Shown here: positions 49,612-59,640 of the stretch, one piece after another
Layout: each line of letters starts with the position of its first letter
Numbering within the stretch: position 1 is the first letter of the stretch
Assembly: GCA_003255065.1 (NCBI GenBank)
Contig: QAOA01002120.1
Span: forward strand, 206,792-270,791
Reading direction: 5' to 3'
Origin: Cercis canadensis
Lineage: Eukaryota; Streptophyta; Magnoliopsida; Fabales; Fabaceae
DNA: 64,000 bases
Notes under the pieces: model-generated
What the model was told of the DNA's origin: nothing
The model's input: the letters and a program-made list of their open reading frames with translations, nothing else
The model's database searches: none
Program-made: the position numbers and the translations under genes

Positions 49612-52600
49612 TCAAGAGCTGGTTGTAGAGAAGTCAGAAGATGACATAGGAATGGATATTGAGAGTTGAGTTGTGGAGAAAGCTGTCTGGTTGGATCTCT
49701 CATCCTCTAGACCAGACCATGACTCCCTGCTTTTAGGCCATTCGTCGAAGAAAGGTCGAAGAGACTGACCTTGCTTCACACATTCCCCTGAGGCTGAGGC
49801 AGCATATTCACTTGATAAGAATGAATGCTGGGGATAATCACTCTGCAACATGGAACTATTACTTGATTTTGATGTAGAAAATGAGGCAGCAACTCTGTTT
49901 GGCATCAAAGCCCATGTATTTTCCAGCGATGACTCCACTTGCAGAACCCTGTTGCTTCCCGAAGCTTCAGAAAAGAAACTACGTTCACCACCCTCAGATT
50001 TAATTCCTTGAACATACCTGTTCATTTCAAATTCAATTAAAATCAGAGAAAAATTTATGCAGTTCACTATTTGGCACATTAACCTAGTTTAATCCTGCAG
50101 ACATGGTCAAATAGCAATGCCAAAGAATTAGCTAAAATTCTTTGAAATGGATACTTCAACTGCAAATAAACTCAGACATATCCATACATATAATCTGACA
50201 GAAATACGGCATGGAAAATGTTCATTGACTAACTAAAGTCATTACTTCTCACTAGCAACTATACCTTGTAAACAAACCAACTTAAGTCGGGTGATACAAC
50301 AACCAACAGTAAAAACATCAATGTAATAATAATGTTTGAGGAAGAAGTTATATCTATACTATAGCCTGGTAAAATGTATATATATATATGTGTGTGTGTG
50401 TGTGTATGCAAGTTATAGTCTATTTCTTCTTTTTTGTTTTTATATAATATGGCCCTGGTACGGAACAACTTTTGCTGCTATATTGAAGACGGTAAAATGC
50501 AACTTACCCTCTTCAACTTTGCCTCTTTGGAAAATTACCACCTGTGGTTTCAATTTTATCAATTGACCACCAGAAATTTGCAAAATATCTCAATAGACCT
50601 TTGCCATCCAGTCATCCACTAATGCAATACTTAAGTGCATGTCTATTATTAACGAAAGTGGGTGGTAAGGATATATTGAGATATTTTCAAAAACTCAGGT
50701 GGTTAACTGCAAATATTGAAATTGGATATGGTGATTTGCTAGAGGGCTAAAGTTGACAGGGTAATTTGCATTTTTGCTAATTTAATACTACTACAGTCTA
50801 CTCCAAAAGGAAACTGTCACACACCCTCTAGTTTATAAGTAATCAAGGGAAGTGTGATATTGAAGGACTCCAGTCCAGTCAACACAATAAATCTGCAAAG
50901 TCAGTGCAACTACTTTACCCTGCGTGAACCACATAATAGTATGGAGGGTATTTCACAATGCACATCATACTTCAGGAATAAATTAGTGCAAAAACAGAAA
51001 GCAACAAAGTAAACCAAAGAGATGAGATGACTATCCAAAACAGCTCTTTCCGCAGGACAAAATGAATATCCAAACAGACACCAGAGCACTTCATAGGGCT
51101 AACAAGTTGATCCACTATATCATGAGCCAGGAAATGGAAGTTCTCCATCATACTCTCATAATTTTATCTAGGGACTCAAACAAGAAGTAATTTATGGGAA
51201 ATTTTGTGAAATGAAAATTTCCAGAATTCCTACTAACAAGTTGATCTACTATATCATTAGCCGCGAAATGGAAGTTCTCCATTATACTCTCTCACAATTT
51301 TATCAAGGGACCCAACGCCATGTAGTTAGTAGAAAATCTGGATACATGAAGGACTCCAGAATTTCTACCTAGTTTGTATGTTTGAGCATCACTCTACAAT
51401 GGAAAAGAAAGCAAATAATAGGAACAGGACATAGAAAAATAACAGTTTAAGATTCTGGAGAAGAACTATAACTTCCCTCTTCTACATCAAAGAAAGAATT
51501 TTTTACTAAGGATGAAGAAAAGCCAGGTAACTAACATGACTTCTCATTAAATTATATAAAAAGATTGAAGGAGATAGTTCTGCAGCAAATAGCACTCAGC
51601 AATAATTTCTAAAGCTTTCAAATTTTTGCAATAACTTTAGCAAGCAAAGCAGAAAATAAAGAACCCAAAAGAAATAAGACAACCAAACCCCATTGATCTC
51701 TGAAATTGCAAGAGAATTTGAAAACTATCTCAAGACATTAGGGCCCAGAACAATCATTACAACAAAATAACAACGAAAGCTTTGCAGTTCTGAAGCATCC
51801 AATCCCCAGATGGGGTACAAAATTTTGCTCAGGCAAAAAAATGTCAACAAATTTTTTATCAGGATTAATATTCATGTCATAATTTACATCTCAGAAATTC
51901 ACCTTCATAGGCAAAAAGGAAAAGAGTTAAAGCAAGGCATCGGATTCAGAAAATGGTATAGAAACTTAACCACACAAGAAGTAAAGAAATTTGCATTAAA
52001 TATGTCAAGCAATATAGAGTTAATAAATGTATTTTCTTTCCCATTCTCTCTAGCTTAGGTTAACCATGTTCCATTTTCCAAACAATCAACTTGAGTGATA
52101 TATAACTAAGATTTATATACCTGTATTCTTTACTTGGGATCCCATAGGGGATGGAATCTAGATGATACTGAGGACGGTCGGTTCCTGAACCAGTGCCTTG
52201 GGGATTACCAAAGGCATTTGTGGGAAGGTTCTGGAAGTTTCCAGTTGCACTGCTGCCACCAGTGACAGTCAGTGATGTCACAGCGGATGATGACTGTGTC
52301 ATAGTTTGTGATTCCACAGGCTTTCTTGAACGGTTGCGGCCACGGTGCATGTGGCGCTCACAATACTTGGAGTCTGGGTATGCATCTTTGGAGCACCTCC
52401 ACTTTTTCCCATCAGTCCTCCTGCATCGCCCCGGTTCTGGGTCCACTTTCTTCCCATAGAAGGAACAATAACTCACTGCAAAATTATATGCACAGTTATA
52501 CACTTCTACTTTACCACAAATATCTAGACATGCCACAGGTTACGTGAATAAGATATCAGATTAGCAACAACAATAACAAAATGACTGTCTGTAATCAAAG

Positions 52601-53546
52601 GAGTAAAAAATGGCAATGCATAGTCACTTGAGTATTACTGTTCTACTAAAAAGTTTATAAATTAATACTGTATTAGTAAGATTAAGTTATAAATTTTAAA
52701 AAAGTTGAGGAGAAGGGAGACAAATAACCAAGCAGCAACTACAAATCTGTGTTTCTCTCAATAATTTCTTCCAGGACAAAATAAATATCCTTGGGAAAGA
52801 TACGGAATATGCAACACAAAGAAAGTATGTTTAATTGCAACGATAATGAAAACCCTCCAAAAATGGAAAGATCGATTCTTTTGGCCAATTGATTGCACGG
52901 ATACCAAAATAGGGTATAAATATAATGAGTTGCCCCAAAAGTTCATGCCTAGCACAATCCATCATATAAGCCACATGTACCCCTACTGTAAATTCAAGTG
53001 CATGTCTTTCAATTTCAAGTACAAAAAGGGGAAACCCAAATGCAATCAGTCATTGGGGTTGAAAGCAAGTCAATGCTGTCACTTGAACATAAATGACATG
53101 GTCACCCCGCAATAGAAAGAAATGAAAAGTAAAAACATCTGAAATGCTTTCTTGTGACCATTAAAAAATAAAATCTATCTAAGAAGAATGAAAAGCACGA
53201 GACTTTATAGCTTCAACATTAGAATGAGTTCCTCATATCCAATCAGAGAAACCCAGAAAATGAATCGAAAAAGGAGAGAGAAAGAGAAGGGACTTGAGAA
53301 CTCACTGGTGGGATGATGAAAGAACCTTTGGGAAATGGACTCGAAGCTCTTTTGAATGGGGAGCACAAGATCAGGAGGCACAGGAAGACCAGCCATCATG
53401 TACTTGTAAATCAGAGCTTGGTGTTCCAGTTCCTGCCACTGAGACACAGTGAACGGTGACCGAATCCCCATCATCCCTGTCGCGGCCCCCACTGTCCCCC
53501 CACCACCACCACCTCCACCTCCACCACTTGCACTATTAGTATTCAT
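49612..53546 (-). CDS. GRF: GROWTH-REGULATING FACTOR transcription factor
   Basis: Plant-specific nuclear transcription factor that promotes cell proliferation in leaves and other organs with GIF co-activators. Exons on the minus strand: 53306-53546, 52121-52475, 49612-50017; phases join to 333 codons plus stop. Exon 1 has a glycine tract and the QLQ domain ([29 protein letters not shown]) that binds GIF. Exon 2 has the WRC domain ([36 protein letters not shown]) with the C3H zinc-binding pattern and nuclear signal. Exon 3 has the family tail motifs [20 protein letters not shown] and [15 protein letters not shown]. The ATG at 53546 is chosen over an upstream GTG in frame. It carries a miR396 site. 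The exact paralogue number is not assigned. Confidence 0.95.
50378..50406. repeat. (TA)n(TG)n microsatellite in GRF intron 2
   Basis: ATATATATATATG followed by about eight TG units. It lies in the intron 50018-52120. Confidence 0.85.
50491..50785. mobile_element. MITE in GRF intron 2, related to 1248-1572
   Basis: Left end GGTAAAATGCAACTTACCCT followed by CTTCAACTTTG; right end reversed GCAAAAATGCAAATTACCCT followed by GTCAACTTTAG. Inner parts also pair (CCACCTGTGG region against TTAACCACCTGAG). The 'ATGCAA..TACCCT..TCAACTTT' layout matches the element at 1248-1572. Confidence 0.65.
50786..52120 (-). other. Rest of GRF intron 2
   Basis: Contains a diverged direct repeat: ACAAGTTGATCCACTATATC at 51103 and ACAAGTTGATCTACTATATC near 51237, each followed by GGAAGTTCTCCAT. 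Otherwise nothing recognised. Confidence 0.5.
52312..52333 (-). promoter_or_regulatory. miR396 target site in the GRF WRC exon
   Basis: On the minus strand the mRNA reads CCGTTCAAGAAAGCCTGTGG then AA, over codons for NRSRKPVE. This is the conserved miR396 recognition site of GRF mRNAs, including the base that makes a one-nucleotide bulge. It predicts post-transcriptional cleavage or repression. Confidence 0.92.
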
Positions 53547-53915
53547 TTCCACTAATACTGTGTATAAGAATAACAGTCTCCTCTTAGAGCTAGACCCAGA
53601 AAATCAAAATCAAAATTAAACGTAGCCAAAGGCAAAGCATAACATAAGACACAGATCGAGCTCTGTATCTGTCGGAACCATTTGGGGTTGCTCTAGTTGT
53701 GCGAGAAAGTGTGCGCGTGTGATTGTGTCTGAAAGCTTGGGGTGTTTATTTGGGAGGGTCTAGACTCAAGGGGAGTGTCCACTATCCAGCTCCAGCAAGG
53801 CCAAAGTTGAAGGTTTGTTCTCATTTTATGTAACCAGGGTCATCCACTTAACACCTGGCCTAATTATCCGATACGGTACGGCGAGGGTCTCCACCTAAGC
53901 TTCACCCTAACGTTC
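53547..53915 (-). promoter_or_regulatory. GRF 5' leader and proximal promoter region
   Basis: C/T- and GT-rich leader-like DNA upstream of the ATG on the minus strand; the transcription start cannot be fixed. A palindromic element begins about 375 bp upstream of the ATG and limits how far an undisturbed promoter can extend. Confidence 0.4.
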
Positions 53916-53919
53916 TTTT

Positions 53920-54472
53920 ATATATATATATATATTAGTACTCATATTTTAATAATTTGAATATTTTAGTCTTTTTTTTTTTTTAAATGAACTATTAAAT
54001 TTTTATATATTTATAAAATATACAATTTTAGTCATTTTATCTTTAAATCAAAATTTTTAAATTTATTTGAAGGTGTAAATTTCTTTGATTCATAATCTCA
54101 CCATTCAGATGAAGGTTACGTCTTATGAACTTCTCCACTTAATTTCAGCTCGATTTAACAGTGGGACTCAGCCTAAAATACTAAAATCATAAGTTTTTAT
54201 CTAACAGAGAATCTAGACTCATTTACCGTTAGATCAAGTTGAAATTTAGTGAAGAGGTTCATAAGACATAGTTCTTCAATCTGAACGGTGAGATTATGAA
54301 TCAAATAACTTTACACCTTGAAATAAACTTAAAAATTTTGACTTAAAGACAAAATGACCAAAATTGTACATTTTATAAATATAGAGGGATTCAATAGTTC
54401 ATTTTTAAAGAATGAGAACCAAAAAATTTAAGTTGTTAAAATAGAATAACTAAATTATAATTAAGCCTTTTT
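53920..54472. mobile_element. Long palindromic element (about 550 bp) upstream of GRF
   Basis: Left arm AATGAACTATTAAATTTTTA, GATTCATAATCTCACCATTC, TCTTATGAACTTCTCCACT; right arm reversed AATGAACTATTGAATCCCTC, GATTCATAATCTCACCGTTC, TCTTATGAACCTCTTCACT. Pairing runs most of the length to a centre near 54195. No ORF. Confidence 0.72.
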
Positions 54473-55020
54473 ACAAATATTAGATTTCAACACAAAACTC
54501 AAAGAATGATGATATATTTATATATTTAAATTAATTATTTAATATTATAATTTATAATAGTATTATAATTAAAAAAATTAGTTTTTTTTGTTAAGATTAA
54601 TATCACGAGTATTTTTATTTTACTCAATTGAATATGAGACTAGTTTCGTTCGAGAATTAGAATAATTACATTTTTTTTTTCAACAATGTTTTCATTGGAT
54701 CTTGAACCCTTTATCACAGCCAATGACACATGCTTAAAATTTAATTTACTACTAGTTGAATCAAGCACATATTGATAAACATAATTGCTTTTTGAAAAAA
54801 AATGAAAGGAAGTAGTGGATGCAAATTAGAGTTAGTGGCCTCAAATGGCTTAAGGTTTATCTCTATTTTACACTATTCTGTGACTAATGTCAAATTTTAT
54901 TTTCTAGCTTTGTCATGGTTGTATGATTACCGGCTTTGTAAGTTTTCCAAAATTATGTTGTCTTTTAGTGGTCTTTCAATTGTTAAATTCGCTTTATATA
55001 TACCAGGTATAGGTTAATGA
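54473..55020. other. Spacer, nothing recognised
   Basis: AT-rich; the open frame at 54802-55017 has no family resemblance. Confidence 0.35.
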
Positions 55021-55034
55021 TAGAAAGAAACTAG

Positions 55035-55588
55035 AAAATGGGCCGGTCCGTTTTGGCTCAGCCCGATTAGGCTGCAGGCCAAAATGGGCTGGGCCAAATT
55101 GGCCCATTTTTTATTTGGGCTAACAAATTGCTGGTTCGGCATGGCTCTACACAGGCAGTTGACTTAAACAAGCCAGTCCACTTTTTTTTTAATTATTTTT
55201 ATTTGTAATTACGCTAAAATCTAACAAAAGTTTAAGTTTTTGTTTTAGTGATTTTAGTTAAATTATTAATGAATTTAATTAAACAAAAATATATGCATAA
55301 AGTAATAAATAAAATTAAAACAAAGAATCAAATACGTATAAAAAATGCATGTAAATATAAATTTAAAATAAATATGTATAAGTAACTAAAAAAATTATAA
55401 TAGTACATACTTTAAAGTTCAAAAATATATATTAATATGATTTGGTCACCTTTCAAAAAAAAAAAAGGTCGGCTCAACCCGAACTCGAATGGGCCATGAG
55501 CCAAATTGACCAATTTTTATTTGAGTTTTTTTTTTTATTCCGATCAAAACGGGTCAGTCCATCGAGTTTGGCCTATTTTCCACCTCTA
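55035..55588. mobile_element. Non-autonomous insertion with GGGCC-rich ends and 10-bp flanking repeat
   Basis: Left end AAAATGGGCCGGTCCGTTTTGG; right end reversed AGAGGTGGAAAATAGGCCAA, then GGACTGACCCGTTTTG. AGAAACTAGA occurs at 55026-55035 and 55588-55597. Content is typical of plant hAT-type non-autonomous elements (tracts such as GGGCTGGGCC). The left terminus seems a few bases short. Confidence 0.55.
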
Positions 55589-55597
55589 GAAACTAGA

Positions 55598-56611
55598 GAA
55601 TATAATATAATAGTAATACTCTGTTTCCTTTGGTGGGCAAGGCAACTAGTCCTCCAACACGTCAACAAAGTGGAGGAAGTTCAAAATCAATGAAAGAAAA
55701 AGACAGTGAGCAAGACGAGGGATATGGGTTCAAGATTGCTGGGCAGGCGGGGCCCGATAGGGGGAGATAACTGTAGGTTTCTCTTCTCAAAATTTATCCT
55801 CATATACACCTAAAAGAAAATTATTTATCTGTTAAAAAAATTATTTATAATTATTATATTATCTTTCTTTTCTATTTTTTTTTTCTCTTTTCAAGAATTT
55901 AATTTTTTCGTTTAAGTAATTGCTGATACATGACACGGGTTTGAAACTAGATTATAATAATAGCTCTCCCTTGTGTACACCATATCACGTCATCAGTGGC
56001 TTCCTTCTCTTCTCTTTATACAAGTTCTTCTTTAGCTGTTCTAATTTTAATTTAAAAACATCAAACTCAACACCATCCTATCCCGCATCACAGGGGATTA
56101 GAGATTAGTTAATATAAAGCATTGTATCAAGTTAAGACAATTAATGCTGTTATTACATCAGTCACGAGCCATTAATGCATATCAAAGAAACCAATAGTGT
56201 CTCTGCTTCTTTCCAATTTCAGCGCCAAAAACAAAGAACAAAGAGCAGCTTCCTTTTTGATTCCTCTCAAGCCTTTGATGTGCAAGGTCTAGAATGCTAG
56301 GTGAAAAAACCAAACAGAAAAAGGTCACAAGTAACTACAGATTTCAAAATTCAGGGACTATTATTTATGCACAAGTTGATAAACTATTCTCTGATTCAGC
56401 GGAGTTGTTAATTGAAAGGGATGCTCAGAAAGAAAATCAAACGAAACGCAAGGTCATTGTAGTGGTTAGGTGGACACAGGAATATTCATTTGAAATTCAT
56501 TCCAATAGCTTGCTTGGAAAGTAATGCATATATACTGATATGAAGAGAAAAACAGAAGAAGGGTGAGATTCACACACACAGAATATCATTTTGAGTTGGT
56601 AAGAAACTCAC
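55598..56611. other. Spacer, nothing recognised
   Basis: No CLC exons were found here although they would be expected downstream of the CLC fragment on the minus strand. Confidence 0.4.
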
Positions 56612-56764
56612 CTTCACAAAGAGGGTACTTGGGGCCAATACAGAATCAGCATCTACACCATTGAGGTATGCCAGAACCCGCTGCCGCAGCAATGGCCAAA
56701 ATCATGTTATAACCAGCAAATGCTGCAAAAGCCAGATGATACCTGTACTGAGTGAAGATCATCT
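56612..56764 (-). pseudogene. CLC-c-like anion channel exon, broken
   Basis: The minus strand reads QYRYHLAFAAFAGYNMILAI, then AAAAGSGIP, and after a frameshift AYLNGVDADSVLAPSTLFVK ending at a donor (GTGAAG|GTGAGT, exon end 56612). GSGIP is the conserved anion-pathway motif of CLC channels and antiporters, and the AYLNGVDA..LAPSTLFVK stretch fits the CLC-c branch. Two losses are visible: about ten residues before AAAGSGIP, and about 17 bp between two copies of GGCATACCT (expected GIPEVKAYLNG), which breaks the frame. No neighbouring CLC exons are recognised, so this is an isolated relic. Confidence 0.75.
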
Positions 56765-58141
56765 CATAGTTATTCTAAAATACTACAGGTTAATAATAGC
56801 CCACTATGTTACATGTAAAAGTTTAACTATAGGCTGCAGCTACAAACGTTAACGGTGGATTTTCCTAGTGTTTATGAGAATAGTAATTGGTCACTGCAAC
56901 AAAAGTCTCTACGCATGTATGTACATTCGGAGAAAGGAAACTAAAACATTACAGTTCCAAACCATGCACAGCCCAAGAATCAACCAAAATATATAACTGT
57001 TTGTTATTCTTTACCATAATCAATAGTTTTAATTATGTAATTCTAACACGCAGTTACTAAAATTTGCAACGCTGATAATTTACTCCAACAACGTAACAGA
57101 ACTATTTAAGGCATGTGTAAGCTCGAAGACAAATTCAAGCATTTAGTAAAAGATTGGATCTTCTCCCAACATGAAACACAAGGAATTGAGACTCATGGGC
57201 AACATAAAATTTCTGTATTATTGAAGCCCTTCTTTGAAGGATTTAAACGTAGCTTCTGATATGATAAAATATTCTCAAGCAGAGAACAAAAGAATCTCTC
57301 TCTACTTGTACATCTATGTCTATAAAAAATCATTGTAGTACCAAAGTTGCTAAACTCTCCACCAAAATCCATGAACCAAAATATAGGAAACATGCATTAT
57401 TTTGCATTTGTAGAATAGTCGCCCCCTTCCAGCACTTGCACATGGACGTTTATCCCTGTTTGCCTGCATAGAATTCTTAGTAACACTTTCACTATTTATT
57501 CATGGCAAACACTTCTAATTACACTCACTTTTCAACCATGGCAGTAACTTTGGAATAACACTTTGTGTAAAACTGTAGCCATGACTTCACTGATGTGTCA
57601 TTGCTCTGCAGAGCTCACTTATACCTTCCTAATGTAGGTGAGGTTCATATTCCCCCACAACTGGGGTCGCATATAATCAACTGACCAGTGATTTCACTTT
57701 CACTTTCTGTCATGGTAAGCACTTTTAATCATACTTTTGCTTTTGGGTACTCAAGTGAAACACGTAAAGAACTCATTAACTGAAATAGCACTTACATTTT
57801 CAAGCAATTTTTATGTGTAGAAGAATGAGGTAGATTTGAGAGAGAAAGCTCCTGCTTGCTAGACAGAACATGACTGATACATTTTAACACACAGATCATA
57901 TTTGTAAACTTATCATCAAAATTTGTAGAGGTGAATCTTTTTTTTTTTATTGCTAAAATTTAATCATAAGCACAATTCACAAGATATATTCAGAATTTAA
58001 AATCTGAAAAAGTACCAAGAAACTACAGAAATTCAATTTGACCACTCAACTGTATGGAACATTGTACAAGAAAACGAAATCCTTACATGTCTTTTGTGAA
58101 TCCTACAAACTGAGGTAAATTTATTTGTTTATTAGTTTTTT
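56765..58141. other. Spacer, nothing recognised
   Basis: AT-rich, several short ORFs without resemblance to known families. Confidence 0.4.
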
Positions 58142-58627
58142 TAGGTTTAAATATATTACAGATCTTTATAATTTAGACAAATTTTGAATCAAATTTTTAT
58201 ATATATATATTTTTTGGATCTTTATAGTTTAATTTTTTTTAATTGGGTCATTATCATTAATAATTTCGTTAATTTAGTACTCACATAGTAAATAATTTAT
58301 CTATGTGGCAATTAAAAAAGTTAATGTGACACTAAAGTGACACAAAAATTATTACCTCATCATATTTACCAACATCAAACTTTAAGAGTAAAAATAATGA
58401 GATGATAATTTTTGTGTCATTTTGGCACTACGTTAGTTTTTTTTATTATCACATAGACAAACAATTTGTTATGTGAGCACTAAACTGATAGAGTTATAAT
58501 TAAGGGTGATAGTAAAGATTTAATTAAAAAAAATTTAAACTATAAAAATCTAAAAAAATAATAATTATAGAAATCTGATTGAAATTTTTTTTAAATTATA
58601 AGAATTTACAATACATTTAATTTTTTT
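58142..58627. mobile_element. Long palindromic element (about 490 bp)
   Basis: Left arm TCTTTATAATTTAGACAAAT, TTTAGTACTCACATAGTAAA, GTGACACAAAAATTATTACC; right arm reversed TTCTTATAATTTAAAAAAAA, TTTAGTGCTCACATAACAAA, ATGACACAAAAATTATCATC. The centre is near 58385. No ORF. Similar in architecture to 42284-43147 and 53920-54472. Confidence 0.7.
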
Positions 58628-58794
58628 TTAAATTACAATTTCTTCTTTAGTTCCAATATCTTAGTTTCATTCTAAGCTAACACTTTGTTTTAGTTTCAAG
58701 TTTCCACTTATAACTTGTGTTTCCATTTCACATTCTGCAGTCCACTATGATTCCCAATGATTTGGCTTGCTACTCATGATGCTGCTGCTGCTGC

Positions 58795-59016
58795 ATGCGT
58801 TTTATAGTGAATTTGGCAAGAGGTGTAACTTGTCAATTCGACGTCGTACTGAAGGAAAAGATGGGACTGGAAAAGTACTTACTAGACGTAAGGTACTTTG
58901 TTTGTCATCGTGCTGGTAACACTCCAGTCCAGACAAAACGTCAACTGAAAGTAAACCTCAGAGAAATTAAAAATCTTCCTCTTGTGGATGTCAATAAGCC
59001 AGAGTACATATTATAA
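58795..59016 (+). CDS. Unrecognised 73-codon ORF, possibly an exon or gene fragment
   Basis: Composition is protein-like, unlike neighbouring random ORFs: LARGVTCQFDVVLKEKMGLE, then YFVCHRAGNTPVQTKRQLKV, then LREIKNLPLVDVNKPEYIL and a stop. It is more GC-rich than its surroundings. The ATG is preceded by a GCTGCT run (58783-58795) and, further up, by TTCTGCAG|TCCACTATG at about 58737, a possible acceptor. I do not recognise the family and offer no function. It might be one exon of a decayed gene. Confidence 0.35.
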   Translation: MRFIVNLARGVTCQFDVVLKEKMGLEKYLLDVRYFVCHRAGNTPVQTKRQLKVNLREIKNLPLVDVNKPEYIL

Positions 59017-59159
59017 TTAGGAGCACCAGAACGGCGTACGTGTACGTGTCACTGGTTTTGCCAACCACCCAACTTTTAAAACAGGGATTTCTGTCCATCA
59101 AATTATGAGTCTTATGGAGCTTGAGAAGAGTGTGGAACGTGGATTCATGCCTTTTCAGA

Positions 59160-59385
59160 GGTTTTTTAACTAGAATATTATATTTTAATAATAAAATTAC
59201 ATGTATTATTATATTTTTTAATTTAATTATTTAAAGATTATAATTTAAAAAAATTAAAAAAAAAAAAATTAAACATATGAGGACCACAAGTAATTACGTG
59301 GCATATCCACATAGAACCCGCCGATAACTCATTGGCGTGTACATTTTTGTATCATTTTTTTTAATTTCTTTTTATTCTTATAGGC
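59160..59385. other. AT-rich spacer
   Basis: AATATTATATTTTAATAAT near 59173 recalls the AT-rich arms of the MITEs at 24193 and 47421, but no opposite arm is clear. A small GC-richer block (CACGTGGCATATCCACAT-like) follows near 59297. Confidence 0.35.
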
Positions 59386-59442
59386 AACTAGAGAAAGAAC
59401 ACGTTGTAGAGTTNAACTAGAGAAAGAACACGTTGTGGAGTT
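59386..59442. repeat. 28-bp direct repeat joined at a single N
   Basis: AACTAGAGAAAGAACACGTT followed by GTAGAGTT at 59386-59413 and by GTGGAGTT at 59415-59442, with a single N at 59414 between. Identical but for one base. Most likely an overlap left at an assembly join next to the Copia 3' LTR. Confidence 0.8.
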
Positions 59443-59640
59443 ACTGGTAAGAGAGAACGTAAAAAGTAGAAGTGGAATAGATTAATATTCAATACTTTAG
59501 CAATAGTATATATACAGATTTAGATGTAACAACCTAGAGAATAGGTCATCATTATCCTATATTTAAAATATTATATTTGAATACAGTTGGTGGAGACTTT
59601 GTTATCTACACGTGGGGCATGCAGTTACTATGACATGCAG

